Below, piece by piece: positions 34,817 through 44,217 of a DNA stretch of 64,000 bases (within the stretch, counting starts at the first letter, position 1; every line of letters starts with the position of its first letter). Position numbers and translations under genes: made by a program. Under the pieces are notes generated by a model, which made no database searches, had not been told where the DNA came from, and saw only the letters and a list, made by a program, of their open reading frames with translations. This stretch comes from CAVZCK01 sp963798805 (lineage in GTDB: Bacteria; Pseudomonadota; Alphaproteobacteria; Rhizobiales; Rhodomicrobiaceae): positions 62,001 to 126,000 of the forward strand of contig CAWCVC010000005.1 in the NCBI GenBank assembly GCA_963798805.1, written 5' to 3'.

Positions 34817-35160
34817 CGCTGCCGCCGACAGGAACTTGTGGCATTTTTACTTGCCCACCCGCAGAACCGCCGGTGCCGTAATTCCATATATTGCGCGATG
34901 CGCAATTTTTATGGAAACAAGGAGCGCCAGGGCCTCGCGACGCAAAGAGTTGCTACAGCTTGTGGAGAGTAGTTCGGAGACGTCAACAGGTTGATAGAGC
35001 GGCAGGGTTTTCGAAAGCGATGTTTGTTTTTCCACGACCTTCTTTGGGCACCTGCACCTTTCGCCTCATAAATGCCTTCATATCCAAACAGGTTGGGTAG
35101 ATAAGCCCCATATGCGGCATTTCGCGCCGACGAATTCCTACTGGTGGGGGAGCACCGGTT
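34817..35160. other. intergenic region with a terminator
   Basis: Apart from the hairpin at 34891-34910 and the GGGGGAG ribosome-binding site at its right end, nothing was found. A long minus-strand frame that crosses it is antisense to the J-domain gene. Confidence 0.5.
34891..34910 (+). terminator. Rho-independent terminator after the hydrolase gene
   Basis: TTGCGC and GCGCAA pair around GAT and are followed by TTTTT. It lies 75 bases after the hydrolase stop codon. Confidence 0.6.
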
Positions 35161-37281
35161 GTGGCAAATCCTGACGATCTGGAAAAGCTTTGCCAGGGCC
35201 CCAGAGTTTGGAACGCTTGGCGTGAGGAAAATCCGGAAATTATCCCGGATCTGCGAAACGCCAGCTTCTCTCTCAGCCAGCGGCAGTTCGGCGCCAGCAA
35301 TGGCGGCCCCATCAACCTTGCCGATGCTGATCTGGAAGGTGCGGAGCTTCGGCATGCGACGCTGGCCGGGGCGGATCTCGAGCGCGCTAATCTGACGGCG
35401 GCCGATCTCGTCTATTCCCGCCTCGACGGCGCCAACCTGATCAGCGCGGATCTGACGGACGCCGTCCTCGATTATGCAGATTTGACCGACGCCAGACTTG
35501 ACCGCGCGATCCTGACCGGGGCGAGTCTTGGGAATGTGCGCGGCCTCAAGCAGGAACAGATCGCAACCGCCCATGGCGACGCGACGACGCTGCTTCCGGC
35601 TGCGCTCATGCCGCCTGACAGCTGGTTTCCGCCGCTCGATGACGATCTTGTCGGCGAATATCCGACGCCCGAGCCATTCTATCAGACCAACCTCTATGAG
35701 GTTCTTGGCGTGATGCCGATGGCGAAGCCGGATGAGATCCGCTCCGCTTTCCGCAATCTCGTCAAGAGACTGCATCCGGACCTGAACCCGGACGATGCTG
35801 AAGCGCAGGAGGCCTTCAAACGCGTCTCCTCCGCCTATCGGATCCTCAGCGATCCCGATAAGCGGGCGCGTTATGACCGCGGCGAAATCGGCCCGGACGG
35901 CGAGGTTAGTCCGGAATTTGAGGCAAGACGGCAGTTCCGGCGCTATGCGCGCCGCTTCTATGCCGCCGCCGCAGCCTCGCTGCTGTTTGCGGCGGGGATC
36001 CTCGGCGCGGTCTGGTATGCCGTGCTCATCAGCGAAGGACCCGAGCACGGCCGTGTCGAGATCGCGGTGGCGACGCCGCCGAAATATGCCGAACGGCTGG
36101 AGAGGAACGCACTCGCGGATGTCCCCTCACCACCGACCAACTCGGCAAACACACCTGCTCCCGCAAGCTCCGACAGCGGCGCAGAAGCCGGTCGGGAGAC
36201 CAGCAAGGATGCATCGGGTAGCCGTCCCGCACCTACCAAGGTGGAAAGCTCTGCCCAGGCTCTAACCGGGGAGAGGAAAAGGCCAGATAGACACACCTCC
36301 AAGCCCAATCCAGCGGATCAAAGCGCCGGGAAGCAAATGGCCGCCAAAGTCGCACGGGATATAGCCGCATCCTCTGCTAAGGCACCGCCGCCCGACGATG
36401 CAAGAGCAGAACAGCAGGAAGCCTCCTCGACAGCGGACACTCCGTCGAGTGACGGAAAGCCGCTCGACGCTCAGGCGGGCAAGCAAGTTTCGCCTTCATC
36501 CGAAAAGCCGGCTAAGCCGGCTAAGCCGGATTCTCCTGCTGACCGCACCCAGCTGGCGAGGCTGACAGAGAGTGACGGCGCCAATTCGGCTGCCAACGCC
36601 GCGGCGCCGACCGGCAATGGGAGCGGATCTGCGGGTGCCCAAACCACGCCGTCGGGCACGCGGCCGGGTCCGGGCAACAAGGAGGCTCGCGCCCATCCGG
36701 CTCATTCAGCCGAGACGCGGGATGCCGACCGCCCTCTTGCGCAAGCACATAGCGAAACGGAGGCTCGTCCAGCACAAGCGGATGCGGCCGGTACGGACGC
36801 ATCTGCACAACAGCCGGTCTCCGGCGCAAGTAGCAGCGAGCAGCAGGCCGAGGCGGTTACTCCGCCATCACCGAGCCCGCATATCAGCCTCCTATTGCGG
36901 CGCGTCCAGAGCCTGGGTTTTGAGCGGGACGCGGTCTCGGACCTGTTCTGGCAAAGCGCGATCAAAGAAGCGCTGGCAGATCGCAAGACACAAGCAACTG
37001 CGAGTGTTGACTCACGTCTCGCGCCGGAAAAGCTCGGCGAGCAGGATGAGATCTGGGACCTATATACGCATTCGCTACCGGGCGCCGGCGAGGGTGACGA
37101 TCATCCATGGCCGGAGAGTCTCCGAACGGAAAAGACAGCACGCCCCACCCTGTCCTCTGCTCAACCTGCTGCTCCCATAGCGCCTGACAGACCACAAAAG
37201 GCGCACGACCGCGAGAGCGCTTTGCCGGCAGCGAAGCTCCGCAAGCAGGCGGTATCGGACATTCTCGCCGGCGGTCTCTGA
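35161..37281 (+). CDS. pentapeptide-repeat / J-domain / membrane fusion protein
   Basis: A GTG start follows a GGGGGAG site. The 706-residue protein has, in order: pentapeptide repeats (about residues 50-125, A(D/N)LxxA units such as LADADLEGAELRHATLAGA); a J-domain (about 178-240) with the HPD motif in RLHPDLNPDDAEAQE and LSDPDKRARYDRG; one membrane helix (about 265-288, YAAAAASLLFAAGILGAVW); then about 300 residues of Ala/Ser/Pro/Lys-rich low complexity and a short ordered C terminus. The J-domain should face the cytoplasm and recruit DnaK to the membrane; the rest would be periplasmic. This combination is unusual. Name and partners are unknown. Confidence 0.85.
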   Translation: MANPDDLEKLCQGPRVWNAWREENPEIIPDLRNASFSLSQRQFGASNGGPINLADADLEGAELRHATLAGADLERANLTAADLVYSRLDGANLISADLTDAVLDYADLTDARLDRAILTGASLGNVRGLKQEQIATAHGDATTLLPAALMPPDSWFPPLDDDLVGEYPTPEPFYQTNLYEVLGVMPMAKPDEIRSAFRNLVKRLHPDLNPDDAEAQEAFKRVSSAYRILSDPDKRARYDRGEIGPDGEVSPEFEARRQFRRYARRFYAAAAASLLFAAGILGAVWYAVLISEGPEHGRVEIAVATPPKYAERLERNALADVPSPPTNSANTPAPASSDSGAEAGRETSKDASGSRPAPTKVESSAQALTGERKRPDRHTSKPNPADQSAGKQMAAKVARDIAASSAKAPPPDDARAEQQEASSTADTPSSDGKPLDAQAGKQVSPSSEKPAKPAKPDSPADRTQLARLTESDGANSAANAAAPTGNGSGSAGAQTTPSGTRPGPGNKEARAHPAHSAETRDADRPLAQAHSETEARPAQADAAGTDASAQQPVSGASSSEQQAEAVTPPSPSPHISLLLRRVQSLGFERDAVSDLFWQSAIKEALADRKTQATASVDSRLAPEKLGEQDEIWDLYTHSLPGAGEGDDHPWPESLRTEKTARPTLSSAQPAAPIAPDRPQKAHDRESALPAAKLRKQAVSDILAGGL

Positions 37282-37342
37282 ACTATCCTGTGGCCAGCGA
37301 CGGCTCATCGTTCGAAATCGGGTTCCGATCAGCAAGACGCAA

Positions 37343-38746
37343 TCAGAGCGGTACGCGGATTGTTGCTTTCAGCCCGCCCATTCTGCTCTCGCTCAGGTGA
37401 ATTTCGCCGCCGTGCGCCCGAATAATGTCGCGCGCGATCGCAAGCCCAAGGCCGGTGCTCTTGACGTTCTGATTGCGCGCATCATCAAGACTATAAAACG
37501 GCCTGAAAACCGTCTCGCGCAACTCCGCCGGAATCCCTGGCCCATCGTCTTCGATAGTGACCACTAGATTGCGCCGTGAGGTCACGGCGGTGATCAGAAT
37601 CCGCTGGCCGAACCTGACCGAATTGCTGACGAGGTTCATGACCGCGCGCTTGAAGGCATTGCGCCGGACGATGGCAAAGAACTCATGGTTGGGCGCGTTA
37701 AGGACGACGTTCCGGCCGGGCTGGCTCGAGAAAGCTGCGTGGATCTCGTTCAGCATGCCGAAGATGTCGGCCTTCGTCGGTTCTTCGAGAGTGCCGCCCT
37801 TCGAGAACGCCAGATAATCCTCGAGCATTTGCTGCATTTCATCGACGTCGGACGCAAGCTCGGTGACTTCCGGACGGCTGCCGAGCATCGCGAGTTGCAG
37901 CCGGAAGCGCGTGAGCACGGTTCGCAGATCGTGGCTGACTCCAGCCAGCATGGTCGTTCGCTGCTCGACATGACGCTCGATGCGATCCCGCATCTCGAGG
38001 AATGCAACGGCTGCCTGGCGGACTTCCCGCGCGCCGCGCACGCGAAAGTCCTTCGGCACGGGCTGGCCGCGACCGAAACACTCGGCGGCGGAAGCCAGCG
38101 CCAGAATGGGCCTGATCTGATTGCGCAGGAAAAGGATCGCCACCCCGAGCAGGATGATCGATGTCGTCACCATCCACATCAGAAAGATGTGCGTGTTTGA
38201 CGCATAGGTCTGACTGCGCCGCGCCAGGACCTTGAGAACCGCGCCGCTAAGTTGAATGCGGATATCGACATAATCGGAGCTGCCCACCGTATCGATCCAG
38301 AACGGCCGGCCAATCTTGGCGCGGATGATCTTGGACAAGGTGCGGTCGAGAAAACCGAAAAACGGCTTTTCATGCCTTCCCGGCAATTCGCCGCCGGGAA
38401 TGATCTGAGCCACGAGCCCCAGCTCCTCGCGCGCCATATCCGAGATGCGCACATAATTATCCGCATGCGGATAAGCGTCATACATCGCGACGAGCATTCC
38501 GATGTCCTGCACCGTCGCAGTGGATAGCCGCTTGGTCACATATTCCCAGTGGCGATCCATGAACACGAGGACCAGCACGGATTGCAGCAGGAAAATCGGC
38601 GCAATGATGATGATCAGCGCGCGCGCGTAGAGACCCTTCGGCAGCAGCGACGCGCCAAAGCGGGCAAGCTTCCTCAGAAAATCTCTTGCTCTATGGTTAA
38701 GCTTGATGGGCCTAACCGGCCGATGATCGGAGAGGGTCGCCATCAA
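37343..38746 (-). CDS. EnvZ-type sensor histidine kinase
   Basis: The 467-residue protein has two membrane helices (about 45-65 and 190-210) enclosing a periplasmic domain of about 125 residues, then HAMP, a dimerisation helix with the phospho-accepting His in LAGVSHDLRTVLTRFRLQLA, and an ATPase domain with VMNLVSNSVRFG (N box), EDDGPGIP (G1) and STGLGLAIARDI (G2). Its start overlaps the regulator's stop by 4 bases, so it should phosphorylate that regulator. The signal is unknown. It is the last gene of the three-gene operon. Confidence 0.9.
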   Translation of the reverse strand: MMATLSDHRPVRPIKLNHRARDFLRKLARFGASLLPKGLYARALIIIIAPIFLLQSVLVLVFMDRHWEYVTKRLSTATVQDIGMLVAMYDAYPHADNYVRISDMAREELGLVAQIIPGGELPGRHEKPFFGFLDRTLSKIIRAKIGRPFWIDTVGSSDYVDIRIQLSGAVLKVLARRSQTYASNTHIFLMWMVTTSIILLGVAILFLRNQIRPILALASAAECFGRGQPVPKDFRVRGAREVRQAAVAFLEMRDRIERHVEQRTTMLAGVSHDLRTVLTRFRLQLAMLGSRPEVTELASDVDEMQQMLEDYLAFSKGGTLEEPTKADIFGMLNEIHAAFSSQPGRNVVLNAPNHEFFAIVRRNAFKRAVMNLVSNSVRFGQRILITAVTSRRNLVVTIEDDGPGIPAELRETVFRPFYSLDDARNQNVKSTGLGLAIARDIIRAHGGEIHLSESRMGGLKATIRVPL

Positions 38747-39459
38747 TCGACATAAAAAATATAGCCGCGGCCTCTGACTGTCTGCAAATAGCTCGGGTTG
38801 GCGGGATCCGCCTCGATTTTGCGCCTCAGCCGATTGATCTGCACGTCGACGGCCCGCTCGCTGTCATGCCCAGATAGCTTGGCAAGCTCCTCGCGATCAA
38901 CCGGACTGCCCGGTCGAAGCGCCAAATAACGCAATAGATTGCGCTCGATCTCGGTGAGCTTGACGGTTTCTCCGTCAGCCCGCAACTCGCCGCGTACGGG
39001 GGAGAATATAAATTTGCCGAATGTGATTTCCTGTGGCCCGGATGCAACTTCACTGCGCCGATTGAGGATATTTTTCATCCGCAGCAGCAGTTCACGTGGC
39101 TCGAATGGCTTCGACAGATAGTCGTCGGCGCCGATCTCGAGCCCGGCGATACGGTCTTCGGGCTCCGTCCGCGCCGTTAGCATCAGGATAGGCACCTGTG
39201 AATGCGCGCGCAGATCCTGCGCAAGAGACAGGCCCGTCTCGCCGGGCATCATGATGTCGAGGATGATAAGATCGAAGCTGAGGCCGCGCAGGCTTGCGCG
39301 TGCCACGCTCGCATCTTCGGCGGTCGTGACCCGATAACCGTTCTCGAAGAGGAACCGGGCGAGCAGATCGCGGATACGCTGATCGTCGTCGACGACGAGA
39401 ATGTGGGGGGCATCATCCGGCACCGGGGCGGCAGCAGATTGTTGCGTCTCCTGGCTCAT
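38743..39459 (-). CDS. petR: OmpR-family response regulator (PetR-like)
   Basis: The 238-residue protein has a receiver domain with acidic pocket VVDDD, phospho-acceptor Asp in LIILDIMMPGETG, Thr in LTARTEPE and Lys in LSKPFEP, and a winged-helix DNA-binding domain (VKLTEIERNLLRYLALRPGS...VDVQINRLRRKIE...VRGRGYIF). Gene order with an upstream MarR-family gene matches petP-petR of Rhodobacter and relatives; the symbol rests on that context. Targets are not predictable from this window. Confidence 0.85.
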   Translation of the reverse strand: MSQETQQSAAAPVPDDAPHILVVDDDQRIRDLLARFLFENGYRVTTAEDASVARASLRGLSFDLIILDIMMPGETGLSLAQDLRAHSQVPILMLTARTEPEDRIAGLEIGADDYLSKPFEPRELLLRMKNILNRRSEVASGPQEITFGKFIFSPVRGELRADGETVKLTEIERNLLRYLALRPGSPVDREELAKLSGHDSERAVDVQINRLRRKIEADPANPSYLQTVRGRGYIFYVD

Positions 39460-40043
39460 CGGTCTCTCGGCTCCTTTGCCCTGCGCTCTCCCAGCGCCGC
39501 CTCCCCAAAGAGCGTCCGTCCACCGGCTATGAGTGCCTCGCTCGAGATCATCGCATTCAGAAAACGCGCAACCGCCAAATTGCCATCTCTGCCACTCGCC
39601 GAGAGCGCCGCTCCGAGCTTTTCGAGTTGCGGCGCGGCCAAACGGCGGGCAAGCGCAGCTCCCCTTTCCGTGGCGTAAAGCAGCCTGGCCCGCCGGTCGG
39701 ATTCGCCGGAGTGCTGAGCGATATAGTCCTCTTTTATCAGCTCGCGCAGCACCCGCGCCAGACTCTGCTTCGTAATTTGGAGAATTTCGAGGAGATCGGC
39801 GACGCGCATTCCCGGGTAGCGGTGCACGAAGTGAAGCACACGATGATGGGCGCGTCCAAAGCCGATTTCGTTCAGAATACGGTCGGGATCGCCAGTGAAG
39901 TCCCGATAGGCAAAGAACAGCGCCTCGACATACCAGTAAAGCTCGTCCTGGGAGAGCCGCGCGTGATCCGGCTGGCTGGAAACAGCGTCCTCCGAAGCAT
40001 CGGCTCGGGAGGTTTCACAAGCTTCAGAAATTATGTCAGCCAT
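39456..40043 (-). CDS. petP: MarR-family regulator (PetP-like)
   Basis: The ATG at 40043 (MADIISEACETSRAD) lies inside a 7-base inverted repeat; the frame further out lacks a ribosome-binding site. The 195-residue product has a winged helix: YWYVEALFFAYRDFTGDPDR, VADLLEILQITKQSLARVLR (recognition helix) and DRRARLLYATERGAALARR (wing). These motifs agree with PetP-type MarR proteins. It overlaps the response regulator by 4 bases, so all three regulatory genes are coupled. Confidence 0.8.
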   Translation of the reverse strand: MADIISEACETSRADASEDAVSSQPDHARLSQDELYWYVEALFFAYRDFTGDPDRILNEIGFGRAHHRVLHFVHRYPGMRVADLLEILQITKQSLARVLRELIKEDYIAQHSGESDRRARLLYATERGAALARRLAAPQLEKLGAALSASGRDGNLAVARFLNAMISSEALIAGGRTLFGEAALGERRAKEPRDR

Positions 40044-40052
40044 GTTGACATA
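40032..40052. promoter_or_regulatory. inverted repeat across the petP start codon, probable operator
   Basis: TATGTCA (40032-40038) and TGACATA (40046-40052) are perfect complements 7 bases apart, and the start codon of petP lies between them. Size and symmetry fit a MarR dimer. Binding here would block transcription or translation start of the operon, which suggests autoregulation. Confidence 0.55.
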
Positions 40053-40213
40053 TTTGAGCTTGTTTCTTGAGCGGAGCAAGACTAATCTCACCGAATTCGA
40101 TTTTTCGTACGCTCGAAAAAGAAAAATCTCTCGTTTTCAGCGTCTTAGGCGTGATCGGGCCCGGTTCGGCCCGACAATGCCCGTGATGCTTAAGCCGGCC
40201 GCTGGAGGAAATT

Positions 40214-41113
40214 ATGGCAGCTGAACCCTACGACGATCGCGATGGCTTCATCTGGTTTAACGGCGAGCTGGTGCCGTGGCGGGAGGCGAAGGTCCACGTC
40301 CTGACGCACGGCCTGCATTACGCCAGCGCGGTATTCGAGGGCGAGCGCGTCTATGACGGCGAGATCTTCAAGCTGACGGAGCATTCCGAGCGCCTGCACA
40401 ATTCGGCGAAGATCCTCGGCTTCGACATTCCATATACGGTCGCTGAGATTGACCAGGCCTGCCGCGACGCCGTTCGCGCCAACAACATCGTCGACGGCTA
40501 TGTCCGCCCGATTGCCTGGCGCGGTTCGGAACAGATGGGTGTTTCCGCGCAGCATAACCGGATCAATGTCGCCGTCGCTTCCTGGTATTGGGGAGCCTAT
40601 TTTGCCCGCGATGAGTTGCTCAAGGGGATCCGACTCTGCATGGCCGAATATCGCCGGCCCGATCCGAGCACGGCGCCCTCGAAGTCGAAGGCGACGGGAC
40701 TTTATATGATCTGCACCATCGAGAAGCACCGCGCCGAACGTATGGGCTATGCCGATGCGCTGATGCTCGACTGGCGCGGCCAGATCGCGGAATCCACGGG
40801 CGCCAACATCTTCTTCGTTCGCGGCGACGAACTGCACACGCCGACGCCGGATTGTTTCCTCGACGGCATTACCCGCCGCACCGTGATCGGCCTTGCCAAG
40901 AAACACGGCTGGAAGGTGATCGAGCGCGTCATAATGCCCGAGGAGATGGGGCAATTCGAGCAGTGCTTCCTGACTGGCAGCGCCGCCGAGGTCACCCCGG
41001 TCTCGGAAATCGGCGAGTACCGCTTCACGCCGGGCGAGATCACCAAGACGCTGATGGACGATTACGCTGCGGAAGTGCGCCCTGCCAAGCAGAAGCTGGC
41101 GGCCGCCGGCTAG
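40214..41113 (+). CDS. ilvE: branched-chain amino-acid aminotransferase
   Basis: The 299-residue fold-type IV PLP enzyme shows HVLTHGLHYASAVFEGERVY near the N terminus, the catalytic lysine in SKSKATGLYM, and the PLP-phosphate region ESTGANIFFVRGDELHTP and LDGITRRTVIGLAK, with GSAAEVTPV near the C terminus. It interconverts Leu/Ile/Val and their keto acids with glutamate. A GGAGGAAATT site precedes the ATG. It is divergent from petP. Confidence 0.93.
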   Translation: MAAEPYDDRDGFIWFNGELVPWREAKVHVLTHGLHYASAVFEGERVYDGEIFKLTEHSERLHNSAKILGFDIPYTVAEIDQACRDAVRANNIVDGYVRPIAWRGSEQMGVSAQHNRINVAVASWYWGAYFARDELLKGIRLCMAEYRRPDPSTAPSKSKATGLYMICTIEKHRAERMGYADALMLDWRGQIAESTGANIFFVRGDELHTPTPDCFLDGITRRTVIGLAKKHGWKVIERVIMPEEMGQFEQCFLTGSAAEVTPVSEIGEYRFTPGEITKTLMDDYAAEVRPAKQKLAAAG

Positions 41114-41307
41114 CTGCCTTGTTGGCCGGGCACAGAATCCGCAGAACGGTTTCCCGCTCCCGCTCCTGCGTCGCGGCGGCGAGGGTGGATGCTTGCGCAA
41201 TCGCATCCGTTTGATTGGAAGATTAACCCGATTTGGATATGGTTTTTGAAGCCGTGGCGTCCGCTGCGCTCCGGCAGGGTGACGTCCTTCAGCACCGATA
41301 AGGATCC

Positions 41308-42294
41308 ATGCGTCGAATCGGCTTAGCCTTCATCATTCTGCTTCTGACCATTCAGGGGCCATCCGCGAAGACCAAGCATCGGAAGGTGGCGCATCCTCCC
41401 TCGCCGATTGCCAAGGAGATCTTCGGCGCGCAGAAGCTTCCCTCGCCGGGCGCTCCGCGAGCGATCGGCAGCTATGCCAAAGGCTGCATCGCCGGGGCCA
41501 AGCCGCTTCCAATCGACGGTCCCTCCTGGGAGGTGATGCGCCTGTCGCGCAACCGCAATTGGGGTCATCCGGAACTCGTCAGCTATATCGAGCGGCTTGC
41601 CGAGGATGCCAAGGCGGATGGGTGGTCAGGCCTTCTCATCGGCGATATGGCCCAGCCCATGGGCGGGCCGATGATCTCCGGCCATGCGAGTCACCAGATC
41701 GGCCTCGATGCCGATATCTGGCTCACGCCGATGCCGGCAAAGCGCCTGACACCGGAGGAGCGCGAAACACTGTCCGCCGTATCCGTGCTCGCCAACGATA
41801 GCGTTTCGGTCGACAAGTCGATCTGGACGCCGGAATACGACAAGCTGATCAAGCAGGCCGCCTCCTATCCGGAGGTCGCGCGGATTTTCGTGCACCCGGC
41901 GATCAAGAAAGCCCTGTGCGATTGGGCCGAAAACGACCGGGCCTGGCTGTCGAAAGTGCGTCCGTGGTGGGGGCACAATGATCACTTCCACGTCCGCCTG
42001 ATCTGCCCGCCGGGCTCACCGCAATGCGCCAATCAGCCGCTGGTCGGCTCCGGCGACGGCTGCGGGCGGGAGGTCGAAAGCTGGCTTCGCACCATGCGCC
42101 GGTTGGTTCAGAAGCCGGTAACGCCTGCCAAACCGCCGAAGCCCGGCAGGGCGACGCGGCTTTCCGCTCTCCCCGCCGCCTGCGCGGCGCTCGTCGGCGT
42201 GGGCGTCAAGTCGTCGGGTATCGCAGTGCCGACCGAGCCGATCCCCATGCCGGAGCGCAGACCAAAATTGGAAGGTAAGACCGCAAGACGGTGA
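41308..42294 (+). CDS. mepA: penicillin-insensitive murein endopeptidase (MepA-like)
   Basis: The 328-residue protein has a signal peptide (MRRIGLAFIILLLTIQG) and the LAS-type zinc peptidase core: GHASHQIGLDADIW gives the first His and Asp ligands, and WWGHNDHFHVRL gives the final HxH with the catalytic-site His. CDWAEND and CPPGSPQC provide conserved cysteines. It would cleave D-Ala-meso-DAP crosslinks in the periplasm. The C-terminal 70 residues are Pro/Lys-rich. Confidence 0.88.
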   Translation: MRRIGLAFIILLLTIQGPSAKTKHRKVAHPPSPIAKEIFGAQKLPSPGAPRAIGSYAKGCIAGAKPLPIDGPSWEVMRLSRNRNWGHPELVSYIERLAEDAKADGWSGLLIGDMAQPMGGPMISGHASHQIGLDADIWLTPMPAKRLTPEERETLSAVSVLANDSVSVDKSIWTPEYDKLIKQAASYPEVARIFVHPAIKKALCDWAENDRAWLSKVRPWWGHNDHFHVRLICPPGSPQCANQPLVGSGDGCGREVESWLRTMRRLVQKPVTPAKPPKPGRATRLSALPAACAALVGVGVKSSGIAVPTEPIPMPERRPKLEGKTARR

Positions 42295-42316
42295 GGCCGG
42301 GGCCAGATGTCCTCCG

Positions 42317-43036
42317 TCAGCGTAGCGTGGCTTCAATCTCGGCGAGGATTTGGTTGGCCGCCAAGCGCGGGTTCTGAGCGGCGGTGATCGGCCGTCCGAC
42401 GACAATATAATCCGAGCCCGCCGCGATCGCTTCTGCCGGAGTTACCACCCGCGCCTGATCGGAGTTCGCCATACCTGCAGACCGAATGCCCGGCGTTACG
42501 ATGAGGAAATCGCTGCCAAGCTCGGCGCGGATCACACCCGCTTCTTGCGCAGATGCAACCACGCCATTGAAGCCAGCCTCCCTGGCGAGCCGAGCGCGGC
42601 GCAAGACCAGTTCGGCGGGACCGAGCGCAATACCCTGGCTCGCCAGATCCGCCGCATCGAGGCTCGTCAGCACCGTGATTGCGAGGAGCTTCATGGTGCT
42701 CGTCCCCCGCCCGCGGACGGCTGCATCCAATGTCTTGCGGTCGGTGCCGTGAACTGTGAGAAAGGCGGCGCCCAATCTTGCCGCATTCGCGGTCGCGCGC
42801 TCTACGGTGTTCGGGATGTCGAGCAGCTTAGTGTCAAGGAAGATCTGACATCCTGAATCGGCAAGCGTTCGCGCCAGATCCGATCCATCGCTGAGGATCA
42901 GCTCAAGCCCGATCTTGAAGACGCCGGCCTCGCCGCAAAGCGTGGAAACCAGCCTTCGGGCCTCCTCAGCGCGGGGAAGGTCGAGGGCCACGATCAGCCT
43001 GCGTATGGCCTCGGCGCGTTTGCTGTCGACCTGCAT
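42317..43036 (-). CDS. pyrF: orotidine 5'-phosphate decarboxylase
   Basis: The ATG at 43036 is chosen over a TTG at 43066; a GGAGG site lies 13 bases ahead. The 239-residue barrel has the catalytic FLDTKLLDIPNTV segment (Asp-x-Lys-x-x-Asp), LIVALDLPRAEEA near the N terminus, VTPGIRSAG and SDYIVVGRPITAA for phosphate binding. It makes UMP in the last step of pyrimidine synthesis. It lies 47 bases downstream of dnaJ on the same strand and may be read with the chaperone genes. Confidence 0.92.
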   Translation of the reverse strand: MQVDSKRAEAIRRLIVALDLPRAEEARRLVSTLCGEAGVFKIGLELILSDGSDLARTLADSGCQIFLDTKLLDIPNTVERATANAARLGAAFLTVHGTDRKTLDAAVRGRGTSTMKLLAITVLTSLDAADLASQGIALGPAELVLRRARLAREAGFNGVVASAQEAGVIRAELGSDFLIVTPGIRSAGMANSDQARVVTPAEAIAAGSDYIVVGRPITAAQNPRLAANQILAEIEATLR

Positions 43037-43083
43037 CCGCTTTGCTCGCCCTCCAGAAATCCGCAAGCCGCCGCGACGAAGCC

Positions 43084-44214
43084 TTACGGCTTCCTATCCC
43101 AGAACTCCTTCACCCGCTTGGCAAAGCCGCTGAGCCCCGGATTGGTGCTGTCGGTCGAAGCCTTCTCGAATTCCTTGAGCAGTTCTTTCTGCCTTCGGGT
43201 GAGGTTCTGCGGCGTTTCGATTTCGACCTGGACATAAAGATCACCGGTCAACGTCGAGCGCAACACCGGCATGCCTTTGCTCTTGAGGCGGAACTGCTTG
43301 CCGGTTTCGGTGCCGTCGGGGATCTTGACCCGAGCCCGGCCGCCGTCGATCGTCGGAACCTCGACCTGGCCTCCAAGAGCCGCCGTGGAAATCGTGATCG
43401 GCACTTTGCAGAACAGATCGGCACCATCACGCTGGAAGATTTCGTCGGGCGCGACTGACAGAAAAATATAAAGGTCTCCCGGCGGGCCGCTGCGAACCCC
43501 CGCCTCGCCTTCACCGGCCAGCCGGATCCGGGTGCCGTCCTCGACGCCGGCAGGAATATTGACGGACAGTGTCCGCTCACGCGTCACGCGTCCCATACCG
43601 GAGCAGGTCCGGCAGGGGTTCTGAATGATTTCGCCCCGCCCCTGACAGTTCGGACAAGTCCGCTCGATGGTGAAAAATCCCTGGCTGGCGCGCACTTTTC
43701 CGAAGCCACCGCAGGTCGGGCATGCGACAGGGCTCGACCCCGCCTCGGCACCGCTACCGGAACAGGCATCGCAGGTAACTGATGTCGGCACGCTGATCTG
43801 CGCAACCTTGCCCATGTAGGCATCGGCCAGCGTGATTTCCATATTGTAGCTGAGATCGGCACCGCGTTCGCGCCCGGACCTCCCTCGCCGTCGGCCGCCC
43901 ATGAACTCGCCGAACAGATCGTCGAAAATCTCGGACATCGAGGCCGAAAAGTCGGCCCCAAACCCGTGCGGCCCAGCGGAGCCATTGCCCTCGAACGCGG
44001 CATGTCCAAAGCGGTCGTAAGCAGCCCGCTTTCTCGAGTCCTTCAGCGCTTCATAGGCCTCGTTGACCTCCTTGAAGCGCTTTTCGGCATCGGCATTTCC
44101 CGGATTGCAGTCAGGATGATATTCCTTGGCGAGCTTGCGGAACGCGCTTTTTATGTCGTGATCGCATGCGCTTCTACTTAAGCCGAGCACTTCGTAATAG
44201 TCGCGCTTGGCCAT
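43084..44214 (-). CDS. dnaJ: chaperone DnaJ
   Basis: The 376-residue protein is a complete type I J-protein: J-domain with HPD in EYHPDCNPGNADAEKRF, Gly/Phe-rich linker (GPHGFGADFSASMSEIF), four zinc motifs (CDACSGSG, CPTCGGFG, CPNCQGRG, CRTCSGMG) and C-terminal substrate domains. It delivers clients to DnaK and stimulates its ATPase. It starts 3 bases after the stop of the FkbM gene and is not directly next to dnaK, as it usually is. Confidence 0.97.
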   Translation of the reverse strand: MAKRDYYEVLGLSRSACDHDIKSAFRKLAKEYHPDCNPGNADAEKRFKEVNEAYEALKDSRKRAAYDRFGHAAFEGNGSAGPHGFGADFSASMSEIFDDLFGEFMGGRRRGRSGRERGADLSYNMEITLADAYMGKVAQISVPTSVTCDACSGSGAEAGSSPVACPTCGGFGKVRASQGFFTIERTCPNCQGRGEIIQNPCRTCSGMGRVTRERTLSVNIPAGVEDGTRIRLAGEGEAGVRSGPPGDLYIFLSVAPDEIFQRDGADLFCKVPITISTAALGGQVEVPTIDGGRARVKIPDGTETGKQFRLKSKGMPVLRSTLTGDLYVQVEIETPQNLTRRQKELLKEFEKASTDSTNPGLSGFAKRVKEFWDRKP

Positions 44215-44217
44215 GTC

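Noticed and set aside
34909..36048. 379-codon minus-strand frame
   Set aside because: Mirror of the pentapeptide repeats of the J-domain gene; its apparent repeats (IRADQVGAVEAGIDEIGR) are the reverse reading of A(D/N)LxxA units.
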